Below are positions 49,534-57,464 of a stretch of DNA of 64,000 nucleotides, one piece after another (the stretch's first letter is position 1; each line of letters begins with the position of its first letter). The translations under genes and the position numbers were made by a program. The stretch is from Micromonospora kangleipakensis (GTDB lineage Bacteria; Actinomycetota; Actinomycetes; Mycobacteriales; Micromonosporaceae). The notes under the pieces are model-generated. The model was not told where the DNA came from, did no database searches, and saw only the letters and a list, made by a program, of their open reading frames with translations. The DNA lies in the NCBI RefSeq assembly GCF_004217615.1, contig NZ_SHLD01000001.1, forward strand, positions 6,634,001 through 6,698,000. Direction: 5' to 3'.

Positions 49534-52500
49534 GTGCAGATCGGGATGCTTGGACCATTCGAGGTTCGCGCGGACGACGGCGTCTTAGCCGACGTGCCGG
49601 GCGCCCGGTTGCGCGGGCTGTTGATCGCCCTCGCGCTCGAACCTGGTCGCGTGGTCCAGAAGGCGACGCTGGTCGACTGGATTTGGGGTGAGCGCCCGCC
49701 CTCCGACGCGGCGAATGCCTTGCAACGCTTGGTTTCCCGGTTGCGGAAGGCGCTGCCGGAAGGGTTGGTCGAGGGGCAGACGGACGGCTACCGGTTGACG
49801 GTGGAACCCGATGCTGTCGACGCCGTGCGGTTCGAACGCCTCGTCGGCCAGGCCCGCAATGACGAGGATCCACGGCGAGTACGGCTGCTGCGCGAGGCCC
49901 TCGCATTGTGGCGCGGTGCGGCCATGCAGGACGTCGGTTTGCCGGATAGCGCAGCTTTTGACGCGGCGGTCGCGCGGCTCGAAGGGCTACGCCTGACTGC
50001 CCTGGAGGATCGGTTCGATGCGGAGGTCAGCCTCGGCCACGGTGTGAAGCTGGTCACGGAATTGACCGACCTGGTGGCCGCCCACCCGGTGCGAGAACGG
50101 CTTGTCGCTGCGCTGATGCGTGCCCTCGTTGCGGCCGGTCGCGGCAGCGAGGCGCTGCTGGTGTACCAGCGCACGAGAGAAGCCCTGGCCGACGCGCTGG
50201 GTGTCGACCCCTCACCGGAGCTGTCCGCGTTGCACGTCGCGCTGTTGCGGGGCGAGTTGGGACGGCGGGAGGAAACCCGGAAGACCAACTTGCGTGCCGA
50301 GCTGACCAGCTTCGTCGGCAAGGACGCTGATGTCGCCGCGGTCCGCGAACTCATCGCCGAACATCGGCTCACCACCCTGATCGGGCCGGGCGGCTCGGGG
50401 AAGACCAGGCTGGCCACGGAAACCGCGCGCACGCTGCTCGGCGACCTGCCGGACGGGGCCTGGCTGGTGGAGCTCGCAGCCATCGGCGCGGACGGTGACG
50501 TGGCGCAGTCGGCGCTAGCCGGGCTCGGCCTCCGGGATGCTCTGCTCGGCGGGGCACCGAACGCGGATCTGGCGGACCGGCTCATCGCCGCGATCCGCGA
50601 GCGGGAGGCGCTGCTGATTCTGGACAACTGTGAGCACGTGATCGAGTCGGCGGCGGCGTTCGCCCATCGAGTGCTCGGGGAGTGCCAGCGGCTGCGGATC
50701 CTGGCGACGAGCCGGGAGCCGCTCGGCATCACCGGTGAGGCGCTGTGGCTGGTCGAGCCGCTGGCCGTGCCGGAGGGGGACGCCGGCCCCGGCGAGATCG
50801 AGTCCTCTCCGGCCGTCCGGTTGCTGCGGGACCGGGCGGGCGCGGTGCGCAAGGATCTCGCGGTCGACGCCCACACGTTGTCGACGATGGTGCGCGTCTG
50901 CCGGGCGCTGGACGGGATGCCGCTGGCGATCGAATTGGCCGCGGCCCGGTTACGCACCATGTCCCTCGATCAGCTCGCCCACCGGCTCGACGACCGGTTC
51001 CGCCTGCTGACCAGCGGTAGCCGTACCGCGTTGCCGCGGCACAGGACGCTGCGCGCGGTGGTCGACTGGAGCTGGGAGTTGCTCACCGACGCCGAACGGA
51101 TGGTCCTGCGCAGGCTCTCGGTGTTCTCGGGCGGGGCGAGCCTGGAAGCGGCCGAGCGGGTCTGCGCCGGCGATGCGGTCGAGCAGGAGCAGGTGTTCGA
51201 GTTGCTCACCTCGCTGGCCGAGAAATCGCTGCTGCTCACCGATGGCGACCGCGCACCGCGTTACCGGATGCTCGGCACGATCAAGGAGTACGCCGGGCAC
51301 CGGCTCGCGGAGGCGGGGGAATCGGACCTGGCCCGCCAGGCGCATCTCGGCTACTTCACCGAACTCACCGAGACCGCGGAGCCGCATCTTCGCCGCGCCG
51401 AGCAATTGGAATGGCTGGCCACGCTCGAGGTTGAGCACGACAACATCGGTTCTGCGATGCGTGGTGCGCTCGCGGCCGGCGAGGCGCACGCGGCGATGCG
51501 GCTCGCGGCGGGCGCCGGCTGGTACTGGTGGCTCAGCGGGCACAAGGCCGAAGGCATCGAGCTGATCACCGCGGCCACCGAAACGCCCGGCGAGGTGGCC
51601 GATGAGATCCGGGCCATCGTGTATGCGCTCGTCGTGCTGTTCGCGAGCTCCGGGCGGGGCGACGAACACCAGGCGGCGGAGTGGATCCACAAGGCATACC
51701 GGTTCAGCCAGCGCAGTCAGTCCCGCAACCCGCTGCTGGGGTTGGTCGTCCCGCTGGAACGCATGTTGCAGGCGCCGGACGCGTTCTTGCCCGCGTGGGA
51801 ACCATTGCTGGACGATGAGGACCCCTGGGTACGCGCACTGGCCCGGTTTCACCTCGGCAAGATGCGGATCGTGCTCGGCCAGGGCGGGCGGGATGCGGAC
51901 GCGCATCTCGAGATGGCGCTCGCCGAGTTCCGGGCAATCGGCGAAAGGTATGGGATCTCGATCGCCCTGACCGAGCTGGCGGACCGGATCGCCGTGCGCG
52001 GCGAGTTCGCCGGTGCGGGGGAGCACTACGAACAGGCGATCGCGGTCGTCACCGAAGTCGGTGCTATCGAGGATGTCATCCGGATGCGGTCGCGACAGGC
52101 GCAGCTGTACTGGTTGCTAGGCGATGAGGAGTCTAGCGCGGCTGCTATAGCCGAGGCGCAACAGTGCGCGGAACGGGTCACCTGGCCGGATGCGCTGGCT
52201 GAGCTGGCCCTTGCTAAGGCGGAACTCGCCCGCTGGCGCGGCAACGCCGAGGAGGCATACCAGCAACTCGGCGTCGCGACAACCATGCTGGGCAACGACG
52301 CGGAGCAGGCAAACATCCGCGCGGTGACACACGACCTGCTCGGCTACCTTGCCGACGATCTCAGCGAGGCCCGTACGTACCACGCGGCGGCCTGCCAGGC
52401 GGCCTCCGAGGCGGGGCACGCACCCCTGATCGCGCAGGTACTCGTCGGGATCGCGGACCTGGCACTACGCAGCGAAGAGTACGAGCAGGCCGCGCGGCTG

Positions 52501-52671
52501 CTCGCGGCAAGCGCCGGCGTGCGCGGACTGCCGGATCGTTCCCACCCGGATGTGGCCCGGATCGAGCAGGCCGCGCGGAGCCGCCTCGGCGAAGCACGGT
52601 ACGCCGAGGCGGCTCGGGAGGGCACGCAGACGAGCTGGTCTCAGTTGGTCACCGCCACGCTCGCCTCCTGA
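49534..52671 (+). CDS. AfsR-like SARP transcriptional regulator (BTAD + NB-ARC + TPR)
   Basis: 1045 aa from a GTG at 49534. OmpR-type DNA-binding domain (MQIGMLGPFEVRADDG..., LRGLLIALALEPGRVV, NALQRLVSRLRKAL) at about 1-95; bacterial transcriptional activation domain about 95-245 (ERLVAALMRALVAAGRGSEA); NB-ARC ATPase with P-loop GPGGSGKTRLA near 283 and LILDNCEHV as Walker B; C-terminal TPR-like helices to the end. Such large SARPs activate small clusters by binding heptamer direct repeats spaced 11 bp. Exactly such repeats are found at 55511-55551 in front of the exporter genes it faces. Confidence 0.95.
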   Translation: MQIGMLGPFEVRADDGVLADVPGARLRGLLIALALEPGRVVQKATLVDWIWGERPPSDAANALQRLVSRLRKALPEGLVEGQTDGYRLTVEPDAVDAVRFERLVGQARNDEDPRRVRLLREALALWRGAAMQDVGLPDSAAFDAAVARLEGLRLTALEDRFDAEVSLGHGVKLVTELTDLVAAHPVRERLVAALMRALVAAGRGSEALLVYQRTREALADALGVDPSPELSALHVALLRGELGRREETRKTNLRAELTSFVGKDADVAAVRELIAEHRLTTLIGPGGSGKTRLATETARTLLGDLPDGAWLVELAAIGADGDVAQSALAGLGLRDALLGGAPNADLADRLIAAIREREALLILDNCEHVIESAAAFAHRVLGECQRLRILATSREPLGITGEALWLVEPLAVPEGDAGPGEIESSPAVRLLRDRAGAVRKDLAVDAHTLSTMVRVCRALDGMPLAIELAAARLRTMSLDQLAHRLDDRFRLLTSGSRTALPRHRTLRAVVDWSWELLTDAERMVLRRLSVFSGGASLEAAERVCAGDAVEQEQVFELLTSLAEKSLLLTDGDRAPRYRMLGTIKEYAGHRLAEAGESDLARQAHLGYFTELTETAEPHLRRAEQLEWLATLEVEHDNIGSAMRGALAAGEAHAAMRLAAGAGWYWWLSGHKAEGIELITAATETPGEVADEIRAIVYALVVLFASSGRGDEHQAAEWIHKAYRFSQRSQSRNPLLGLVVPLERMLQAPDAFLPAWEPLLDDEDPWVRALARFHLGKMRIVLGQGGRDADAHLEMALAEFRAIGERYGISIALTELADRIAVRGEFAGAGEHYEQAIAVVTEVGAIEDVIRMRSRQAQLYWLLGDEESSAAAIAEAQQCAERVTWPDALAELALAKAELARWRGNAEEAYQQLGVATTMLGNDAEQANIRAVTHDLLGYLADDLSEARTYHAAACQAASEAGHAPLIAQVLVGIADLALRSEEYEQAARLLAASAGVRGLPDRSHPDVARIEQAARSRLGEARYAEAAREGTQTSWSQLVTATLAS

Positions 52672-52732
52672 ACGTGGCAAGCGCCCACAGGTACCCGACG
52701 AGCGCGATCCCTCCGCACCAGGCGATCGCGAC
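52649..52732 (-). pseudogene. C-terminal fragment of an ABC-2 permease
   Basis: On the minus strand VAIAWCGGIALVGYLWA followed by LATFRRRAWR and a stop. It is nearly the same as the C-terminus of the intact permease at 53806 (AIAWCVGIALVGYLWARSTF). About 28 codons long, without the rest of the gene, and overlapping the end of the SARP gene in antisense. A duplication or replacement scar. Confidence 0.85.
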
Positions 52733-52742
52733 GTCGGCTGAC

Positions 52743-52783
52743 CCTGAACGCGACGGCGCCATGGCGGCGCCGTCGCGTTCAGG
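52743..52783. terminator. Strong bidirectional hairpin
   Basis: 18-bp perfect inverted repeat (CCTGAACGCGACGGCGCC and complement) with a 5-base loop, between the SARP gene and the DUF4097 gene which converge on it; TCAGTTT follows on the plus strand. Confidence 0.9.
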
Positions 52784-53620
52784 TCAGTTTGCTGCGGGTT
52801 GAATGATGATGTCGCCGTGCCGCGTGCGGGCGTGGACCGAGACCTTGGGGTCTGACGGGCCAGGGCTTGCCAGCGACGGAACCCAGTTGCGCACCGACCC
52901 TCGCTCGCTGTTGACGTCGATGGAGGCCGCGGTGCCCTCGCTGATGCCGACCTCGATGTTCCCTGAGCCGTTCATCAGCTTCGCGTGACCGTTCCTCATT
53001 CGTCCGATCCGAATGGCACCGCTGGCGGTCTTGGCGGTGACGCTGCCGTCGGCGCGGTCGATGTCGAAACCGCCGCTGCCACTGCTGAGATCGAGGTCGG
53101 CCGATGCGTGGCCGATCCAGATCTGCCCGCCCGAGTTCGAGAGCTTGACGGTGTCCTTGACCTCGCTGATGCTCATTGCGAACGCCGCACCGTCGATGTT
53201 GGCGCGCTCGGCGATGTGGCCGATCGTGACCTCACCGGCCGCGATGTTCGCCTGCAGCGCGTTGATGCGATCGAGCTGGACCCGACCCGATGCCATGTGC
53301 AGCTCGCACTCTCCAAGTGAGCCGTCAGCGTGAACATCCGAGTGCGCCAGGTACGAAACCAGGCTGGAGCCGGCGGGCAGGTCGATCGTGATGGCGACCG
53401 AACCGCTCTTGTCCCCGGAGGCGGTCGTCTTGACCGATAGCTGACCGCCGGCGAAGTCAACCTTGGTTTTGTTGGCCACCTTGACGTCCAACCGGCTCGC
53501 CTTGTTGATGGGTTCGACCAGCACCACGGTATCGGTCCGGTCGCTCGCGGTGACCCGCACCTGAGCGCCGGCGACAACAACGGTGGCGACGATGGGTCCT
53601 GGCGTTGCGAATGTAGGCAT
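52784..53620 (-). CDS. DUF4097 family beta-repeat protein
   Basis: 278 aa from the ATG at 53620 with GGAGAG upstream. Almost entirely short beta repeats of the DUF4097 adhesin type (LHMASGRVQLDRINAL, AAGEVTIGHIAER, SGSGGFDIDRADGSV, SGAIRIGRMRNG, RTRHGDIIIQPAAN), which form a right-handed beta-solenoid. There is no signal peptide or transmembrane segment, so it may be cytosolic or membrane-attached through a partner. DUF4097 genes are often found next to DrrAB-type exporters and SARP or PadR regulators, as here. Its stop lies at the base of the shared terminator hairpin. Confidence 0.93.
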   Translation of the reverse strand: MPTFATPGPIVATVVVAGAQVRVTASDRTDTVVLVEPINKASRLDVKVANKTKVDFAGGQLSVKTTASGDKSGSVAITIDLPAGSSLVSYLAHSDVHADGSLGECELHMASGRVQLDRINALQANIAAGEVTIGHIAERANIDGAAFAMSISEVKDTVKLSNSGGQIWIGHASADLDLSSGSGGFDIDRADGSVTAKTASGAIRIGRMRNGHAKLMNGSGNIEVGISEGTAASIDVNSERGSVRNWVPSLASPGPSDPKVSVHARTRHGDIIIQPAAN

Positions 53621-53805
53621 GACAACTCTCCGCTTGTCTCATACTTGATCTGTTGGCGGGCGGCTCAGCCAACCCAGCCTGTGAAGCATCGGTCCGCACG
53701 CCCGCGGCGCGCGCTCGTCGCCGGCGAGCGCGCGCCGTATCAGCTCGTCGCTCGCGGCTTCGGGTTCAGCCGATCACGGTCCTCGGAAGCCCATCGCCCG
53801 GGAGG

Positions 53806-54555
53806 TCACGCGCGCCTCTTGAATGTGGAACGCGCCCACAGGTACCCGACGAGAGCGATGCCGACGCACCAGGCGATGGCGGTGATCGCGTCGCTGGGGG
53901 ACGGTGCGCCGTTGAGCAATCCGCGCAAGGTTTCGATGATCGGCGTGAAGGGCTGGTACTCCGCGAACTGCCGCAGGCCCGGCCCCATCTTCTCCGCCGG
54001 TACGATCGCGCTGCTGAAGAACGGCAGCATGACCAGCGGCACGGCGGCCAGACCCGCCGTCTCCGGAGACTTCGCCGCCAATCCCAAGGCGACCGTGAGC
54101 CAGCCGGCCGCGAAACCGAGCAGCACGACGATGCCGACCACGCCGAGCCAATCAAGGGAACTCGCCGACGGGCTGAATCCCAGCAGGAAGGCCACCCCGA
54201 TGAGCGCCCCGATGGCGATCAGATTGGTCAGCAGACTGGCGACGACGTGACCGGTCAACACCGCACCACGGGAGACGTCCATGACCTTGAACCGGTTGAT
54301 GATGCCCTTCGTCATGTCGGAGTTCACCGACGTCGCGGTGGCCCCCAGCCCGTAACAGACGGCCAACAGCATCAGTCCCGGCGTCGCGTAGTCGATGTAG
54401 TCGACACCGACGTTGAAAGCGTCTCCGAACATGTACACGAACATCAACATGATCACGACCGGCATCAGGACCGCGTTGAACACCGAGGTCGGATTCCGGG
54501 CGATGTGTTTGAAGTTGCGACGCAACATGACCATCGAATGGGACTTGGTGCTCAT
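53806..54555 (-). CDS. ABC-2 type permease (DrrB-like)
   Basis: 249 aa, start ATG at 54555 overlapping the ATPase stop (ATGA). Six hydrophobic segments; starts MSTKSHSMVMLRRNFKHIAR and contains SVFNAVLMPVVIMLMFVYMF. The loop NSDMTKGIINRFKVMDVSRG is typical of DrrB-type permeases. Forms a homodimeric or self-paired pore with the ATPase; substrate unknown. Its C-terminus is the source sequence of the fragment at 52649. Confidence 0.94.
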   Translation of the reverse strand: MSTKSHSMVMLRRNFKHIARNPTSVFNAVLMPVVIMLMFVYMFGDAFNVGVDYIDYATPGLMLLAVCYGLGATATSVNSDMTKGIINRFKVMDVSRGAVLTGHVVASLLTNLIAIGALIGVAFLLGFSPSASSLDWLGVVGIVVLLGFAAGWLTVALGLAAKSPETAGLAAVPLVMLPFFSSAIVPAEKMGPGLRQFAEYQPFTPIIETLRGLLNGAPSPSDAITAIAWCVGIALVGYLWARSTFKRRA

Positions 54556-55487
54556 TTCGCGACCACCTCCGTGGTGTGGCCCGTCAGGGCGAGGAAAACG
54601 TCATCGAGGTCCGGTGTGTGGACGGAGAACTCTTCGGCGCTGATCGAGTACTCGTCGAGCCTGTCCAGCAGGGCCCGCAGCGATTTCGTCCCACCGTCGC
54701 TGGGAACCCGCAGGGCCAGTGCCTCGTCATCCCGCGTGGAGTCGGTAAGGACCCGCGCGGCCGCGTCGAGGTCGGCGACGTCGGTGAACCGGAGTCGGAC
54801 ATGACTGCCGGGGACCTGGCGTTTGAGGTCGTCGGGAGTGCCCTGGGCAACCAGGCGGCCCTGGTCGAGTACCGCGATCCGGTCGGCGAGCTGATCGGCT
54901 TCCTCGAGGTACTGGGTGGTAAGGAAAATGGTTACACCATCGGCCACCAACTCTCGGACGATTTCCCACATCGTGCGGCGGCTGCGCGGATCCAGTCCCG
55001 TCGTCGGCTCGTCCAGGAAAATGATTCGTGGCTTGCCGACCAGCGTCATCGCCAGATCCAGCTTCCGGCGCATACCCCCGGAATAGGTCGACACCAGCTT
55101 CTGCGCCGACTCCACCAGATCGAACCGCTCCAGCAACTCCGTGACAACCAGCTCGCCGGAGCCCACACGCTTCAGATCCGCCATCAACTGCAGGTTCTCC
55201 TGCCCCGTCAGCAGCTCATCCACCGCCGCGAACTGACCGGTGACCCCGATTTCCGCACGCACCGCCTTGGTCTCGGTCGCGACATCATGCCCGGCAACCC
55301 GTACCGTTCCACCGTCGGCCTTCATCAACGTGGTCAGCACGTTCACCGTCGTCGTCTTACCCGCCCCATTCGGGCCGAGCAGGGAAAAAACCGTGCCCGC
55401 ACGAACATCTAGATCGATGCCATCGAGCACGATTTTGTCCCCATATGCCTTCCGCAGCCCTGAAACTGCAATCGCCGAACTTGTCAT
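54552..55487 (-). CDS. ABC exporter ATP-binding protein (DrrA-like)
   Basis: 311 aa from the ATG at 55487 (MTSSAIAVSGLRKAYGDKIV). Walker A GPNGAGKTTT at about 38-47, signature YSGGMRRKLDL, Walker B IIFLDEPTTGLD, and the DrrA-type C-terminal regulatory domain (LRVPSDGGTKSLRALL). Upstream are four TGACACG heptamers, presumably the SARP operator. Operon of ATPase, permease and DUF4097, in this order. Confidence 0.95.
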   Translation of the reverse strand: MTSSAIAVSGLRKAYGDKIVLDGIDLDVRAGTVFSLLGPNGAGKTTTVNVLTTLMKADGGTVRVAGHDVATETKAVRAEIGVTGQFAAVDELLTGQENLQLMADLKRVGSGELVVTELLERFDLVESAQKLVSTYSGGMRRKLDLAMTLVGKPRIIFLDEPTTGLDPRSRRTMWEIVRELVADGVTIFLTTQYLEEADQLADRIAVLDQGRLVAQGTPDDLKRQVPGSHVRLRFTDVADLDAAARVLTDSTRDDEALALRVPSDGGTKSLRALLDRLDEYSISAEEFSVHTPDLDDVFLALTGHTTEVVAK

Positions 55488-55510
55488 GCGACCACTGTCG
55501 GCACCCGGCC

Positions 55511-55551
55511 TGACACGTCCCTGACACGCCCCTGACACGACCACTGACACG
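55511..55551. promoter_or_regulatory. Four heptamer direct repeats, candidate SARP operator
   Basis: TGACACG begins at 55511, 55522, 55533 and 55545: three 11-bp steps (the last is 12), 25-65 bases upstream of the ATPase start. Direct heptamers one helical turn apart are the known binding pattern of SARP OmpR-type domains. The SARP encoded in the convergent gene is the obvious candidate. Confidence 0.75.
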
Positions 55552-55769
55552 GCGTTCTACCTCGTCACATCGAATGGCCGTCCGACCTGCCGCTGCGCCG
55601 GACCGGATCGGCGTCCCGGCCGCTGATCCCCGCCCCCGCCGGTCCCCCGCCGGGGCCGGGACCCGCCGGCACGCTGCCGGACGACGGCGGCCCGACTCCG
55701 CGGCCTGCCGCCGGGCCGGTCGGATCGGTCGACACGGTCGGGAACGACGGTGCCCCGGCGCGGCCGGCG

Positions 55770-57367
55770 ATGGCGGGGCACGGTGTCGGACCGCCGGGCG
55801 CGGCGCACGGCGGAGCCGCCGGGTCGATTCCTGCCGGCCAGGTCGGCGAGGCGGTCGGGCTGCCGAATCCCGGTCCTGCCGGAGGAGCGGTCAACGGCCG
55901 CTCCGTCCCCGGCCAGGTCGGAGCGACGGCGGCCCCTCCGGTGCACTGGGTGGCGGGCGTACCGGGCGGCGGTCCGGGCGTATCCCCGACGGAGGCGACG
56001 GAACCCGGCGGCCGACGGCGGCGGACGCTCTGGGTGCCGCTCGGCGCGGTGGCGGCCCTCGCCGGCGTGGCCGCCGCGACGGTCCTCTACCTGACCCGGG
56101 ACCGCCATCCGGAGCTGGACTTCCAGGCGTTCGACAAGGGGAAGCGGATCGCGGCCGGCGCGGAGCGGCCCACCGACATGTTCACCGCGATGCTGGGCGA
56201 CCGCGCCTACCTGGCGTACCGGCGGGACGACGACCGGCTGGAGGTGGTCGCCGCCGACGCGGGCAGCGGCAAGCAGCTGTGGCGCCGGCAGAGCGCCACG
56301 CCCGCCGAGCGCTGGGACCGGATCATCGCCCTGCCCGACGGGGTGGCCCTCGTCGCGGACGCCTCCGGCAGCAGCACCCCCGTGAGCTGGAGGTCCTCGA
56401 CGCCGACTCCGGCCGGCAGCGGTGGCATCACCCGGTGCACGGCGACGACGAGCTCTTCTTCGGCACGGACGTGCTGGTGCTGGCCGACCGGGCCGGACAT
56501 CGGCTGGTCGGCCTCCGGGTGAGCGACGGTACGGAGAAACGGAGCCGCGCCGACCCGCGCGACCAGTACGGCAACTCGCGCAACAGCATCCACCTGGTGA
56601 CCAGAGAGGAGGGGCTGGCCGGGCCGGGCTTCGCCGGTGGCGGCGCCCGGGATCCGTGGCGGGGCGAGGTCCGGCGGATCGTGCAGGTGGCGTCGGACCG
56701 TTCCGTCCGCCTGATGGAGCTGGGCACCGGCGCGGTGGTGCGGCGGCGCACCAACGTCGCGGAGCCGGACGACCTGGTCGTCACACACGAGGACCGGCTG
56801 TACGTCGCGAACGACGACGGCGGGTACCAGTTGCTCGCGTACGACCTGGGGAGTTCGGCGGAGCCGACGGTGCTCCACCGGGCGCAGGACGACCGGCACC
56901 GGCCGAGGGGGCTGGTGCCGTGCGGCGAGCACCGGGCCTGTCTGCTGGAGGTGACCGACGCCGACCAGGCGACCGCCGTGGTGGTGGCCGCGGCCGAGGG
57001 GAAGAAGGCGGAGCGCTGGTCCGCCCCCGGCGCGGACCTGCTGGTGCCGCTCGGCGAGCGGGTGCTGGCCCGGCGGACGTACCCGGACCCGGCGGTGACC
57101 CTCTTCGGACCGGACGGGCAGCGGGTGCTCGACGCGCGGGACGGGACGGCGGTCCGGGTCGACGCGGGCAACCTGCTGGTCTTCGCCGAGCCGCTGGGCA
57201 GCGGTGAGGACGACCGCAGCGTCGCCGGGGTGGGCACGGAGTCCGGCCGGGTCGTCGAGCTGGGCCAGCTCAAGGACGTCCGCGGCGAGTCGTGCTCGTG
57301 GAACACCGAGGTGATCGCCTGCGCCTCGACGAAGGACTTCGTGCTGTACCGCTTCGCCGCCAGCTGA
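55770..57367 (+). pseudogene. Pro/Gly-rich membrane protein with beta-propeller-like domain, frameshifted
   Basis: Two reading frames are needed. From ATG 55770 the first frame gives a Pro/Gly-rich N-terminus, one transmembrane segment (LWVPLGAVAALAGVAAATVL) and the start of a PQQ-like repeat domain (LAYRRDDDRLEVVAADAGSG). Near 56377-56381, in a run of five C, the sense moves to another frame which continues RELEVLDADSGRQRW...VLYRFAAS to the stop at 57367. One extra C in the run would join them. The domain has repeats like a beta-propeller (LEVVAADAGSGKQLW, LEVLDADSGRQRW). The true start may be further upstream; the disordered text continues to about 55563 in the same frame but without a start codon. 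Probably a membrane-bound propeller of unknown function. Confidence 0.8.
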
Positions 57368-57464
57368 CGGCGAGGTCGGGCCGCGCCGGGCTTCGCCGCC
57401 GGCTGACGGCGGGGTCGAGCGAGCCCACGCCGGCCACGGGCTCCGCCGGTTCAGGCGGGACGGC

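Noticed and set aside
49101..49906. Minus-strand frames across the tRNA-Gly fragment
   Set aside because: They read through the tRNA piece in antisense, giving the well-known false text GRRESNP/DGNRTRT that tRNA antisense frames produce.
55574..56376. Frame 2 upstream of the C5 frameshift as the true N-terminus of the propeller protein
   Set aside because: It is Arg/Gly-rich with no membrane segment, whereas frame 0 gives a transmembrane segment and repeat text. Frame 2 is used only after the shift.
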